Below, piece after piece: positions 16,054-24,610 of a DNA stretch of 64,000 nt (its first letter is position 1; each line of letters starts with the position of its first letter). The stretch is from Symbioplanes lichenis. GTDB taxonomy: Bacteria > Actinomycetota > Actinomycetes > Mycobacteriales > Micromonosporaceae. The position numbers and the translations under genes are program-made. The notes beneath the pieces were generated by a model. It was not told the DNA's origin. It did no database searches and was given only the letters and a program-made list of their open reading frames with translations. Where the stretch lies: the NCBI RefSeq assembly GCF_030709675.1, contig NZ_JAUZQD010000013.1:186001-250000 (forward strand), given 5' to 3'.

Positions 16054-17097
16054 ATGGCTTTCAAATCTCTTGAGGTCGACCGGGTCACGGGGGGAAGCCT
16101 CCGGGCGATCGAGATCGGCGTGACGTCCCGGTGCAACTTCCGGTGCGACTACTGCGGCGCCTACGACCTGACCGAGCGCAAGATCCTGTCGGTCGACGAC
16201 GTCGCCCGGGTGATCGACACGCTGCCGGACCTCGAGCGGGTCAAGCTGTCCGGCGGCGAGGTGCTGCTGGAGTTCGACATCTGCGAGGGCATCATCGCCT
16301 ACTGCACCAGCAAGGGCATCCAGACGCAGATCAACTCGAACGGCACCGTGCTCAACGAGGAGAAGTTCGCCCGCCTCGAGGCCGCCGGCCTGGACGTCCT
16401 GCACTTCTCGCTCAATCACACCGACGCGGCGAGCCACGCGGCCTTCTACCGGGTCACCGAGAAGATGTTCCCGAAGATCGTCAACGCCGTCAGCCGGTCC
16501 GTGGCCTCGCCGACCATCGACACCGTCGTGGAGACGATCCTGTTCGACGAGACCCGCGCGCGGATGCCCGAGGTGCACCGGTTCGCCGCCGGTCTCGGCG
16601 TCACGAAGCACGAGGTCCAGATGGAGATCCCCAGCGTCCACCAGGGGTACGCCAACACGATGGACACCGAGGCGGTCCTCGGGGCGATCACCACCATGAT
16701 CGAGGCCCGGGACCCGCGCACCACCATCTACTTCAGCTGTCTGTCGGCCTACTTCAACCCCAGGAGCGACACCTGGAAGCGCCTGCAGTTGCTGCTGCGC
16801 GACCCCGGCGTGATCTACGCGAGCTGCATCGAGGGCAAGGCGCAGCTGCACCTGCACTCCAACGGTGACGTCATGATCTGCGAGCTCGGCAACCCCGACG
16901 TCATCGGCAACGTCTTCGAGACCGACATGCTGAGGATGTACGACGAGAGCCCCAAGCTGCGGGAGTTCGTGCAGAAGAAGCACGAGGAGGAGACGTTCTC
17001 CTGCTTCCGCCACTTCGACAAGCCGGGGCAGAAGGTGGCCAACCCGGGCGGCCTGTCGCTGCTGCCGATCCCCGTCATGCGGGCCGCCTCCGAATAG
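16054..17097 (+). CDS. radical SAM enzyme with SPASM-like C-terminus
   Basis: 347 residues. CNFRCDYC early in the protein binds the SAM 4Fe-4S cluster; VKLSGGEVLLEFD is the GGE motif that holds the SAM amino group. Toward the C-terminus ASCIEGKAQLHLHSNGDVMIC and a late FSCFRHFD give extra Cys residues like a reduced SPASM/twitch domain holding an auxiliary cluster. Ribosome site GGAGAGG lies before ATG 16054. It lies 64 bp after the LLM gene and 22 bp before glutamate mutase S. SPASM enzymes modify peptides, sugars or carrier-bound substrates by H-atom abstraction. It could act on the beta-amino-acid part or on the small peptide encoded at 25633; neither is shown. Confidence 0.85.
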   Translation: MAFKSLEVDRVTGGSLRAIEIGVTSRCNFRCDYCGAYDLTERKILSVDDVARVIDTLPDLERVKLSGGEVLLEFDICEGIIAYCTSKGIQTQINSNGTVLNEEKFARLEAAGLDVLHFSLNHTDAASHAAFYRVTEKMFPKIVNAVSRSVASPTIDTVVETILFDETRARMPEVHRFAAGLGVTKHEVQMEIPSVHQGYANTMDTEAVLGAITTMIEARDPRTTIYFSCLSAYFNPRSDTWKRLQLLLRDPGVIYASCIEGKAQLHLHSNGDVMICELGNPDVIGNVFETDMLRMYDESPKLREFVQKKHEEETFSCFRHFDKPGQKVANPGGLSLLPIPVMRAASE

Positions 17098-17119
17098 GCG
17101 GCGGGCTCCGGGCGCCGGC

Positions 17120-17566
17120 ATGAGCGACACGGCCGGGGACACCAGTGGTCCGGGAGTGGTTCTGGGCGTCGTGGGTCACGACATCCACGTGGTGGCCAAC
17201 CGCATCCTCGCGGTCGGGCTCGCCGAGAACGGCTTCCGGCCCTACAACATCGGCATCAGTTGTGCCCTGCCGGACTTCGTCGACGCGGCGCTGGAGACCG
17301 GGGCCCGCGCGGTGCTGATCTCGTCCGTCAACGGCGAGGGCGAGGAGGGCTGCGCAGGCGCCGGTGCCCGCTTCGCGGCGGCCGGGCTGGGGAACGTCCT
17401 GCTCTACGCCGGCGGCAACCTTGTCGTCGGCGACCGTCCTACGGCGGTCGTCGAACGGCTGTTCCTCGGCTACGGATTCCACCGTGTCTTCCATCGGCCC
17501 GGCACCCTGACGACATTTTTCGAGGCACTGAGGCGGGACCTGGGCGATGGCCAGCTACCAAGGTGA
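17120..17566 (+). CDS. glmS: glutamate mutase, B12-binding S subunit
   Basis: 148 residues, the normal size of the sigma subunit (GlmS/MutS). The cobalamin fold shows GHDIHVVANRIL (Asp21, His23; the His replaces the lower axial ligand), ISSVNGEGE and LLYAGGNLVVG. The usual DxHxxG reads DxHxxA, a small change. With the E subunit it converts (S)-glutamate to (2S,3S)-3-methylaspartate by a carbon-skeleton rearrangement using adenosylcobalamin. Its 3' end overlaps the E-subunit gene by 20 bases. In nikkomycin, friulimicin and vicenistatin clusters the same enzyme feeds methylaspartate into the product. Confidence 0.93.
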   Translation: MSDTAGDTSGPGVVLGVVGHDIHVVANRILAVGLAENGFRPYNIGISCALPDFVDAALETGARAVLISSVNGEGEEGCAGAGARFAAAGLGNVLLYAGGNLVVGDRPTAVVERLFLGYGFHRVFHRPGTLTTFFEALRRDLGDGQLPR

Positions 17567-18953
17567 TGTCAGCCCCGGCGATCTCGAGGACGAGCGGGCC
17601 CGGGTCCTGGAGTCCGCCGACGCCGGAGCGCTCGACCCCGCGGAGGCCGGGCGATTCCTGCGTACGCTGCCGCCGAGCCGGTTCGCCTCCGTCGCGTACC
17701 GGGCCCGGCCCGACCGGCCTCACGTCCAGCCGCGGGGCGGGTTCCCCGGCCTGGCTGCGCAGCGCGCGCTGCTCATGGCCCTGGTCGACGCGGGCGCCGA
17801 CTTCGTGCCGTTGACCATCGACAGCCACACCCGGCACAACGATTACCGGGCCGCCGCGGAGCTGCTCGCCGAGGGCCGGCGGCGGGGTCACGACCTGCTC
17901 AACGGCTTTCCGTTGGTCAGTCATGGCTACCGGCGTACGAGAGAGGTGCTCGACGGCGTCACGGTGCCGGTGAGCCTGCGGCACGGCACCCCGGACGCGC
18001 GGCTGCTCACCGAACTCGCGCTGGCGGCGGGCGTCACGGAGATCGAGGGCGGCGGCCTGTGCTACACGTTGCCGTACGCGAAGTCGTTTCCGCTCGACCG
18101 GGCGCTTGCCCACTGGCAGTACGTCGATCGGCTCTGCGCGGTGACCGGACCCGCGGACACGCCGATCCATCGGGAGTCCTTCGGACCGCTGACCGCCACG
18201 ATGGTGCCGCCGGTCATGACGGCCGTCGTCCAGCTCTGTGAGCTTCTGCTCGCCGCCGAGCAGGGCGTGCGCTCGTTCGCCGTCAGCTTCGGTCAGACCG
18301 GCAGCCTCGAGCAGGACGTCGCTCTCGCCCGGGTGCTGCGCGAGCAGGCCCACCGCCTGCTGCTCGGCGCCGGGCACACCGGCGTCGAGGTGCGGCTCGT
18401 CTACCACCAATGGATGGGCGCCTTTCCGGCGGACCCCGCGCGGGCCTGGCCGCTCATCGCGGTCTCCGCCACGATCAGCAGGCTGATCGAGGCGGACAAG
18501 GTCGTGGTCAAGACCCCCGACGAGGCAAGGGGCATCCCGGCCGCCGAGCGCAATGCCGAGGCGGTCCGCGCCGTCCGCTACGTCCTCGAGATGTTCCCGG
18601 ACATGTCCGTGCTGTCGAGCGAGGCCGTCGAGGAGGAGCGGCTGCTCCTCGACGGGGAGGTCACCGACGTCATGGACCACATCCTCGGCCTGCCTGCCGG
18701 GTCCCTGGCCGCCGCGGTGCACCGCAGCGTGCTCTCCGGCGTCATCGACATCCCCTTCGCGCCCCACGAGCGCAACGCCGGACGGCTGCTCACCGATCGC
18801 GGGCCCGGCCGTCGCATCCGGGTCCTGGACCCGGGCTCCGTCCCGCTCGCCCCGCGGCACCTGAAGCAGGAGCAGCGCCTGCTGCGGGCCCGCAGCGCGG
18901 ACCCCCGGCCGTTGTGGGAACGGATGCTGGACGACGTCGGACTCATGACATGA
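17547..18953 (+). CDS. glmE: glutamate mutase, catalytic E (epsilon) subunit
   Basis: 468 residues, the expected length for GlmE/MutE. Family signatures include FVPLTIDSHTRHNDY, VSLRHGTPDARLL, IEGGGLCYTLPYAKSFPL and VSFGQTGSLEQDV. It forms the TIM-barrel that binds glutamate and adenosylcobalamin and works as a dimer with two S subunits. The gene starts within the end of glmS and overlaps the reactivase gene by four bases (ATGA), so the three are co-translated. Product 3-methylaspartate is the proposed substrate of the AMP ligase at 20156. Confidence 0.95.
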   Translation: MASYQGDVSPGDLEDERARVLESADAGALDPAEAGRFLRTLPPSRFASVAYRARPDRPHVQPRGGFPGLAAQRALLMALVDAGADFVPLTIDSHTRHNDYRAAAELLAEGRRRGHDLLNGFPLVSHGYRRTREVLDGVTVPVSLRHGTPDARLLTELALAAGVTEIEGGGLCYTLPYAKSFPLDRALAHWQYVDRLCAVTGPADTPIHRESFGPLTATMVPPVMTAVVQLCELLLAAEQGVRSFAVSFGQTGSLEQDVALARVLREQAHRLLLGAGHTGVEVRLVYHQWMGAFPADPARAWPLIAVSATISRLIEADKVVVKTPDEARGIPAAERNAEAVRAVRYVLEMFPDMSVLSSEAVEEERLLLDGEVTDVMDHILGLPAGSLAAAVHRSVLSGVIDIPFAPHERNAGRLLTDRGPGRRIRVLDPGSVPLAPRHLKQEQRLLRARSADPRPLWERMLDDVGLMT

Positions 18954-20119
18954 GCGGCGGGTTCCGCCTGCTGGCCGACGTCGGCAGTACGACCATCAAG
19001 CTGTGCCCGCGGGAGCCCGGGGGGCGGTTCGGGCCTGTCGAACGGATTCCCCGCGTCGCCGGCCTCGGCCCGGGCCGGCAGATCCGGGACCTCATGGCGC
19101 GCCGGTCGATCCGCTCGGTGCGGGTCTGCAGCTCCGCCCGAGCCGGTCTGCGGGTCGGGATCGTCGCCTTGTCCGGCCGCTACAGCGCGGCGGCGGCGCG
19201 CCGGGCCGTCGTCGAGGGCGGCGGCCACGTCGTCTACACGACCTCCTTCGCCGCGACGGGGCCGCCGCCGCCCGTCGACGTCCTCGTGCTGGCCGGAGGG
19301 GTCGACGGCGGCGATACGGATCGCCTGCGCGCCGCGCTGGCCGGCTTCGATCCGGCCCGCCACCCCCACGGCCACCTGCTCTGGGCCGGCGCCCGCGACC
19401 TCGGCCTGCCGGACGGCCTGCGGGTGGACCGGCGCCTGCCCAACGTTCTCGACCAGCGGCTGCGGCCGTCCCCGGGCCCGCTCGCCGAGGCGATCCGTGA
19501 CCTCCACCTCCGCGACCTGGTGGACGGGCGGGCGCTGCGGCCCCTGTCCGAGGTGGCCGACGGCCCGATCGTGGCGACGCCGGACGCGGTCGGCCGGGCT
19601 GTCCGGCGGCCCGCCGGGCCGGGGCCTCTCCTGGTGCTCGACGTGGGCGGCACGACGACCGACGTCTTCGTGTCGTCCGCGCTGCCCGGCGCCGGCCCGG
19701 CGGTCACCCGGCACGTCTTCACCGACCTCGGCGTGGCGGCGTCGGCACCGGTGATGGTGGAGCGTCTCGCCGCGGGTGACGAGCTGTTGGAGCTGTCCAC
19801 CGCTGTGGCCCCGGGCGCTTCCCGGTCTCTGTTCCGGCGGGCCGGTACGGGCTCGTCCGCGGAGCTCGACCCGTCTGAGCGCTTCCTGATCTGTGTCTAT
19901 CTGGCCCTGCGCCGGGTGGTGGCGGCGCGGCAGCCGGGTGCCGGGCTCACGGGCGCCGCCGAGCTGCTGATCACCGGCGGTGCCTGGCCCGGAACCCCGG
20001 CGGCGGCGGTGCGGCGGGTGGCCGGCCTCGCCGGGGAGCCGGGCGGACCGCGGTGCGCCGTCCGCTTCGACGAGGACTACCTGATGTGGGCCCGGGGTCT
20101 CGACGCGGACCCGGCGTGA
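18950..20119 (+). CDS. glmL: glutamate mutase reactivating factor (GlmL/MutL family)
   Basis: 389 residues starting in an ATGA overlap with glmE. The actin/Hsp70-type ATPase core appears as LLADVGSTTIKL at the N-terminus and LLVLDVGGTTTDVFVSS in the middle, followed by FTDLGVAASAPVMVERLAAG, typical of the MutL/GlmL reactivases between mutS and mutE in clostridia. It swaps damaged cobalamin out of glutamate mutase using ATP. Presence of the reactivase supports the view that the mutase is functional. Last gene of the rightward 15027-20119 operon, converging on the AMP ligase. Confidence 0.88.
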   Translation: MSGGFRLLADVGSTTIKLCPREPGGRFGPVERIPRVAGLGPGRQIRDLMARRSIRSVRVCSSARAGLRVGIVALSGRYSAAAARRAVVEGGGHVVYTTSFAATGPPPPVDVLVLAGGVDGGDTDRLRAALAGFDPARHPHGHLLWAGARDLGLPDGLRVDRRLPNVLDQRLRPSPGPLAEAIRDLHLRDLVDGRALRPLSEVADGPIVATPDAVGRAVRRPAGPGPLLVLDVGGTTTDVFVSSALPGAGPAVTRHVFTDLGVAASAPVMVERLAAGDELLELSTAVAPGASRSLFRRAGTGSSAELDPSERFLICVYLALRRVVAARQPGAGLTGAAELLITGGAWPGTPAAAVRRVAGLAGEPGGPRCAVRFDEDYLMWARGLDADPA

Positions 20120-20155
20120 TCACCACGGCCGGGCCCACCCCGTCGTGACCGGTGG

Positions 20156-21685
20156 TCAGAGGGCCAGGACGGCCTCGCGTACCGCCTGCCGGTCGATCTT
20201 GCCCTGGTTGCCGGTGACCGGCAGGGACGGCCGGCGCACCATCCGGTGCGGCACCATGTGCCGGGGCAGCTCGTCGAGCAGGAACGCGCGCAGCTCGTCC
20301 TCGGCCACCTCGTCCGCGGCGGTGTAGACCAGCACGACGTCCTCGCCGATGGCGATGTTCGGCACGCCGGTCACCACACAGGAGCCGATGCCGGGGAACC
20401 GGGCCGCGACCTCCTCGACCTCGGTGGGACTCACCCGGAAGCCGGACGTCTTGATCATGCTGTCGCGGCGCCCGACGAAGTAGAGGTAGCCTTCCTCGTC
20501 CCGGGTCACGATGTCGCCGGAGAACACCAGGGTCTCGCCGGGGTATCGCGGCAAGCTGCGGAACCGCTGGGCGGTGGCCTCCGGCGCGTTCCAGTATCCG
20601 GCCGCGACGCACCCGCCCCGGTGCACCAGCTCGCCCCGCTCACCCGGGCCCACCTCCCGGCCGTTCTCGTCGAGGACGAGGATCTCCACGTCCGGGATGG
20701 CCCGCCCGATCGACGTCGGCCGGTGCCGTACCTGCGCCGGCTCGAGATAGGTCGAGCGGAACGCCTCGGTCAGGCCGTACATCAGCACCAGGCCGGCCCC
20801 GGGGAAGGCGCGCTCCAGATTGTCGATCATGGAAGGAGCGACCGCGCCGCCGGAGGTGCAGATCAGGCGCACGGCCGACAGGTCAGCCGTGGGCCGGCGG
20901 CGCAGCAACTGGGGGTCGAACATGCGCGTGACGATGACCGGCATCACCGGCAGCACGGTGATGCGGTGGTCCGCCAGGAAGGCGAAGAGCGAGGCCGGGA
21001 AGACCAGTTCGTGCAGGTACAACCGGGCCCCGGTGTGCAGCGCCTGCCACAGCTGGTTGAGGCCGTAGTCGAAGTTGAGCGAGAGCACGGACCCGATCCG
21101 GTCGTCGCGGCGGATGCCGAGATAGCGGGCGGTGATCCGGGCCCCGTCGACGAGATTGCGATGGGTCACCATGATGCCCTTGGGGCGGCCTGTCGAGCCG
21201 GACGAGTAGATGATGCCGGCCACGTCGTTGCCTATCACCGCGCCCGGTAGCTCCGGGGCCGGATCCCCGTCGCCGGGCCCCGGCGCCCGGCAGAGGTCGG
21301 CGGCGCTCCGCAACGGCAGCTCCGGCACCGCCTTCCTCAGCTCCCCGGCGCGCACGTCGTCGGTGATCGCGGCGCACATGCCCGAGTCCCGCACGATGTG
21401 CGCGATGTTGGCGGCCTTCAGCGCGGGCAGGATCGGCACGATGACGGCGTCCGCCGCCAGCACGGCGAGGATCGACACGACCTGATCCAGGCTCTTGGCC
21501 ATGCAGACGCCGACGCGGTCGCCCCGGCGCACCCCGGCCGAGCGCAACCGCTGCGCCGTTGTCAGCGCCGCGGCGCGCAGCTCGGCGAAGCTCAGAGTGC
21601 GGTCGCCCTCCGTGACGGCGGCGTCCGCGCCGAAGGCGTCCGCGGCGTCGTTCAGCAGGGCGGGGACGGTGAACAGCTGAGACAT
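20156..21685 (-). CDS. AMP-forming acyl-ACP/CoA ligase (VinN-like adenylation enzyme)
   Basis: 509 residues from ATG 21685; a GTG six bases earlier is in frame but would abut the AGG ribosome site. The ANL fold has IIYSSGSTGRPKGIMVTH (P-loop), VLMYGLTEAFRSTYLE (A5), FSGDIVTRDEEGYLYFVGR (A7) and a final GNQGKIDRQAV with the A10 Lys. SVLSLNFDYGLNQLW resembles the segment of stand-alone beta-amino-acid adenylation enzymes such as VinN, where an Asp contacts the beta-amino group; the Asp here is about residue 206. This alignment is from memory. Likely reaction: adenylate 3-methylaspartate and load it on the ACP at 11689. Second gene of a leftward operon with the FemAB-like gene. Confidence 0.85.
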   Translation of the reverse strand: MSQLFTVPALLNDAADAFGADAAVTEGDRTLSFAELRAAALTTAQRLRSAGVRRGDRVGVCMAKSLDQVVSILAVLAADAVIVPILPALKAANIAHIVRDSGMCAAITDDVRAGELRKAVPELPLRSAADLCRAPGPGDGDPAPELPGAVIGNDVAGIIYSSGSTGRPKGIMVTHRNLVDGARITARYLGIRRDDRIGSVLSLNFDYGLNQLWQALHTGARLYLHELVFPASLFAFLADHRITVLPVMPVIVTRMFDPQLLRRRPTADLSAVRLICTSGGAVAPSMIDNLERAFPGAGLVLMYGLTEAFRSTYLEPAQVRHRPTSIGRAIPDVEILVLDENGREVGPGERGELVHRGGCVAAGYWNAPEATAQRFRSLPRYPGETLVFSGDIVTRDEEGYLYFVGRRDSMIKTSGFRVSPTEVEEVAARFPGIGSCVVTGVPNIAIGEDVVLVYTAADEVAEDELRAFLLDELPRHMVPHRMVRRPSLPVTGNQGKIDRQAVREAVLAL

Positions 21686-21735
21686 CGGCACCTGACGATC
21701 TTAGGCGGTCCCGGCCCCGCCGCGGTGTCCCCTTC

Positions 21736-22896
21736 TCAGAAGAGCGTCTGCCACAGCTCGGTCCGCAGGCTGCGGGCGACGGCGGGCGACGTGCCGGCCA
21801 GCCGCTCGCGGAAGGCGGCATTGTGCGCGGAGACCTGGTCGGCGTGCCCGGCCAGCACACTCCGCTCGGAGAGGTCCAGCAACCACAACGGACGCAGCTG
21901 CGCGCCACGCAGTGCCTTGCCGTCCGGTGTCGACATCCCCGCGTGCAGCATGCGCACCCCGGGCAGGCGCGCCGGGATGTAGTACGCCAGGTTGAAGTAT
22001 TCGGCCGCGCCGCGCAGCCGGTCGTACTCGAAGCCGACCGCGCGCAGGTAGACCGTGTCGCCGGCGCGGTAGTAGAGGCAGCAGGCCACGGGCGGCGTGC
22101 CGTCGTCGTGGTCGCAGAGCAGCACCTGGGCGCGCGGGCCGGCCAGCAGCCCCTGCTTGCGGAACGCTTCCGTGTTGGCGGCGACGTCGGCCCGCTTGCC
22201 GTAGCGGTGCACGGTGGCCGCGGTCAGCCGGGCGACGTCCTCGTACGCCTCGCTCAGCGGTTGCTGCCGGATCCGGTATCCGGCCTGCTCGAACTTGCGG
22301 ACCTCGCTGCGGATGCGCCGCGCGCGGTGGCTGGACCCGAGCGACGCCAGCCACGCCTCCCAGCCGCCGGCCGGGATCTCGATCCAGGCGTCGGCGGCCA
22401 GAGCCACCGGCGGCGACGTCACGCCGGCCGCCTGCAGGCGCAGGACGTCCGGTGTCGTCAGATAGAGCGCGACCTGTGCCCGCTCGCCGGCGGGAACCGG
22501 GGCGGCGGCCGACCGGACAGCCGCCAGCAGCTCCGCGGCGGCGGCCTCCGGCGCGGCGTCCGGTGTGGAGAGCACGTGCGCCAGATAGCCGCGCAGCTGA
22601 CCGACGAGGGTGCCGTGCGGTGGCGGGCTCGGCAGTCCCCGCGCCGCGAGCAGGGTGTCCCAGCGCGTGTTGGGGTGCGGGTCGTCGCCCACCGCGATGA
22701 CCGGCACCGCCGCCCGGCCGCCGCCGGGGACCTCGACGTGGACGCCGCCGAACGGGCCGGCCCGCTCCGAAGTGCACAGGCGCAGCCAGAAGGCGGAGGA
22801 ATAGAAGTGGTCACCGGCCATCTCGTCCCACTGCCGGTCGCCGAGGCCGCCCAGGGGGTCGTCGAAGTAGTGCGTGGTGAGGGACGTCTTCGTCAT
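21736..22896 (-). CDS. GNAT/FemAB-like (BioF2-type) acyltransferase
   Basis: 386 residues from ATG 22896, preceded by GGGAG. The middle and C-terminal parts read as the FemAB-related GNAT domain: WEAWLASLGSSHRARRIRSE, GYRIRQQPLSEAYEDVARL, VLLCDHDDGTPPVACCLYY, VYLRAVGFEYDRLRGAAEYF and GVRMLHAGMSTPDGKALRG. The first 150 residues are less typical. Relatives transfer amino acids from aminoacyl-tRNA, or acyl groups from thioesters, to amines. It is 50 bp upstream of the AMP ligase in one operon, so it may move the 3-aminoisobutyryl group from the ACP to an amine acceptor; this is inference. Cytoplasmic. Confidence 0.75.
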   Translation of the reverse strand: MTKTSLTTHYFDDPLGGLGDRQWDEMAGDHFYSSAFWLRLCTSERAGPFGGVHVEVPGGGRAAVPVIAVGDDPHPNTRWDTLLAARGLPSPPPHGTLVGQLRGYLAHVLSTPDAAPEAAAAELLAAVRSAAAPVPAGERAQVALYLTTPDVLRLQAAGVTSPPVALAADAWIEIPAGGWEAWLASLGSSHRARRIRSEVRKFEQAGYRIRQQPLSEAYEDVARLTAATVHRYGKRADVAANTEAFRKQGLLAGPRAQVLLCDHDDGTPPVACCLYYRAGDTVYLRAVGFEYDRLRGAAEYFNLAYYIPARLPGVRMLHAGMSTPDGKALRGAQLRPLWLLDLSERSVLAGHADQVSAHNAAFRERLAGTSPAVARSLRTELWQTLF

Positions 22897-23347
22897 GCGC
22901 CGGCTCCCGCTCCCGCCGGGCGCGGCTCGCACCGCCCCCGCGCTGTCCGCCTTGTCGTGATCCTGCTCCGTCTTACCATCTTCGCGACCGCGTTCCCAGC
23001 GCGTGCGCCCGGCGCCGCCGCCCGCCGCGCCGCCGCTTCGGTGGGACCACAATGCATTTCCGGAACGGCCGCACATCCGGCGGAATCGTCACCGGGCAAT
23101 CTCGCCCAGTGGGAAGCGGGCTCACCCAGATCGATGCGGTCCGGTACTTTGGCGTTGTCTGCGGCGCTGTCGCGCCCGGGCCGCAAGGCGTCTACGGGGG
23201 CGTCTTCGCCGCGGCCGTCCGATCCGGACGGCGGTGAGGTGGAGCAATGGCGCTCGGCCCCCGGAATCATGCCCATGCCGGACGTCGCCGCCACGCGTCG
23301 ATCACGCGTTCCGGGGCTGCTCACCGGCACATTTTCCGGGAGATCTC
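22897..23347. other. divergent intergenic region between two cluster operons
   Basis: These 451 bases separate the leftward FemAB-ligase operon from the rightward MFS-carbamoyltransferase operon. No open frame has normal codon use or a ribosome site. GGGAG just before GTG 23348 decides that start. The region must hold two promoters, but no -35/-10 pair was convincing, and the GTGTGGAYAC motif seen elsewhere in region A was not found here. Confidence 0.45.
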
Positions 23348-24610
23348 GTGCAAGCATTGTCGGCGGTTCTGCCGGCGGCCGGCCCGGCGCGGCGGCTCGC
23401 CGCGGTGACCCTGGCCGCCACGGTCGGCAAAGGCATTTTCCTGACCGCCGGTGTGCTGTTCTTCAACCGCGCCGTGCACATTCCGGTGGTGCGGGTCGGG
23501 CTGGGGCTGAGCGTGGCCGGTCTGGCCTCGCTGCTCGTCGGCGTGGTGGCGGGCCACCTCGCCGACCGGCGCGGGGCCCGCGGCGCCTATGTCGTGGCGC
23601 TCCTGACGGGGGCGCTGGCCACCTTCGGCATGCTGGCGGTCCGGGACTTCTGGTCCTTCCTGGTCCTGGTGACGGTCGCGGTCTCCGCGCAGGCCGCGGG
23701 CATGGTGGTGCGCGGGCCGGTGATCAACGACATCGCCGGGGACCGGCCCCAGGAGCTGCGGGCCTACGTGCGCGCCGTGACCAACGTGGGCATCGCCGTG
23801 GGGGCCGCGCTGGCGGGCTGGGCGGTGCAGGCCGACACCATCGGCGCCTATCGCTGGCTGATCCTGGCGAACGGCGTCTTTCTCCTGGTGGCGGCGGGTG
23901 CGGCGAGCACTCTTCCGGTGGTGCGGGTGCGGCCCGCGCCGGCTGTCGGGTCCCGCTGGATCGCGCTGCGGGACCGCCCGTATCTGGCCCTCGCGGTGCT
24001 CGACGGGATCCTGTCCATCCAGTTCCGGGTCCTGACCGTGGCCATCCCGCTGTGGATCGTGACCGTGACCCGGGCCCCGGGCTGGACCGTCGCGGCCGTG
24101 GTGGTGCTCAACACCGCCGTCGTCGTGCTGTTCCAGGTGCGGGTCGGCCGGGGCATCGACACGCCGGTGCGGGGCGGCCGGGCGATGCGTCGTTCCGGGG
24201 TGATGTTCTTCCTCGCCTGTGTCGTCGTCTCCTGGGCCGCGGGGGTGCCGTCCTGGGCGGCCGCGGCCCTGCTGCTGATCGGTGTCGCGGTGCACAGCGT
24301 CGGTGAGCTCTGGCACGCGGCGGGCGGGTTCGAATTGTCCAACGTGCTGGCGCCCCGGCACGCGACCGGCCAATATCTCGGCGTTTTCGGCATCGGCATG
24401 GGCCTGGCCGAATCCGTCGGACCATTTCTGCTCACCAGTCTCTGCATCGCCTGGGGCCGCCCCGGCTGGTATGTCGTGGGTGCGCTGCTGATCGGTGCGG
24501 GCCTGCTGATTCCGGCAGTGGTGCGCTGGGCGGAATCCACGCCACCACGAACAATTCCGGCCGAGTCCGGATCGCCCTCTTCCGAGCACAGTGGGGAAAT
24601 CGCCGTATGA
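23348..24610 (+). CDS. MFS transporter (pair with 8036)
   Basis: 420 residues from GTG 23348, with GGGAG five bases before. About 12 membrane segments. GHLADRRGARGAYVVAL is motif A, and the block GELWHAAGGFELSNVLAP followed by ATGQYLGVFGIGMG repeats nearly exactly the block in the MFS protein at 8036. Two exporters of one subfamily in one cluster suggest that both the final product and an intermediate, or two product forms, are moved. First gene of a long rightward operon; its stop overlaps the SGNH hydrolase start by four bases. Confidence 0.85.
   Translation: MQALSAVLPAAGPARRLAAVTLAATVGKGIFLTAGVLFFNRAVHIPVVRVGLGLSVAGLASLLVGVVAGHLADRRGARGAYVVALLTGALATFGMLAVRDFWSFLVLVTVAVSAQAAGMVVRGPVINDIAGDRPQELRAYVRAVTNVGIAVGAALAGWAVQADTIGAYRWLILANGVFLLVAAGAASTLPVVRVRPAPAVGSRWIALRDRPYLALAVLDGILSIQFRVLTVAIPLWIVTVTRAPGWTVAAVVVLNTAVVVLFQVRVGRGIDTPVRGGRAMRRSGVMFFLACVVVSWAAGVPSWAAAALLLIGVAVHSVGELWHAAGGFELSNVLAPRHATGQYLGVFGIGMGLAESVGPFLLTSLCIAWGRPGWYVVGALLIGAGLLIPAVVRWAESTPPRTIPAESGSPSSEHSGEIAV

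Noticed and set aside
17120..20119. Glutamate mutase as part of glutamate fermentation via methylaspartase
   Set aside because: No methylaspartate ammonia-lyase or citramalate genes are adjacent, and the neighbours are biosynthetic.
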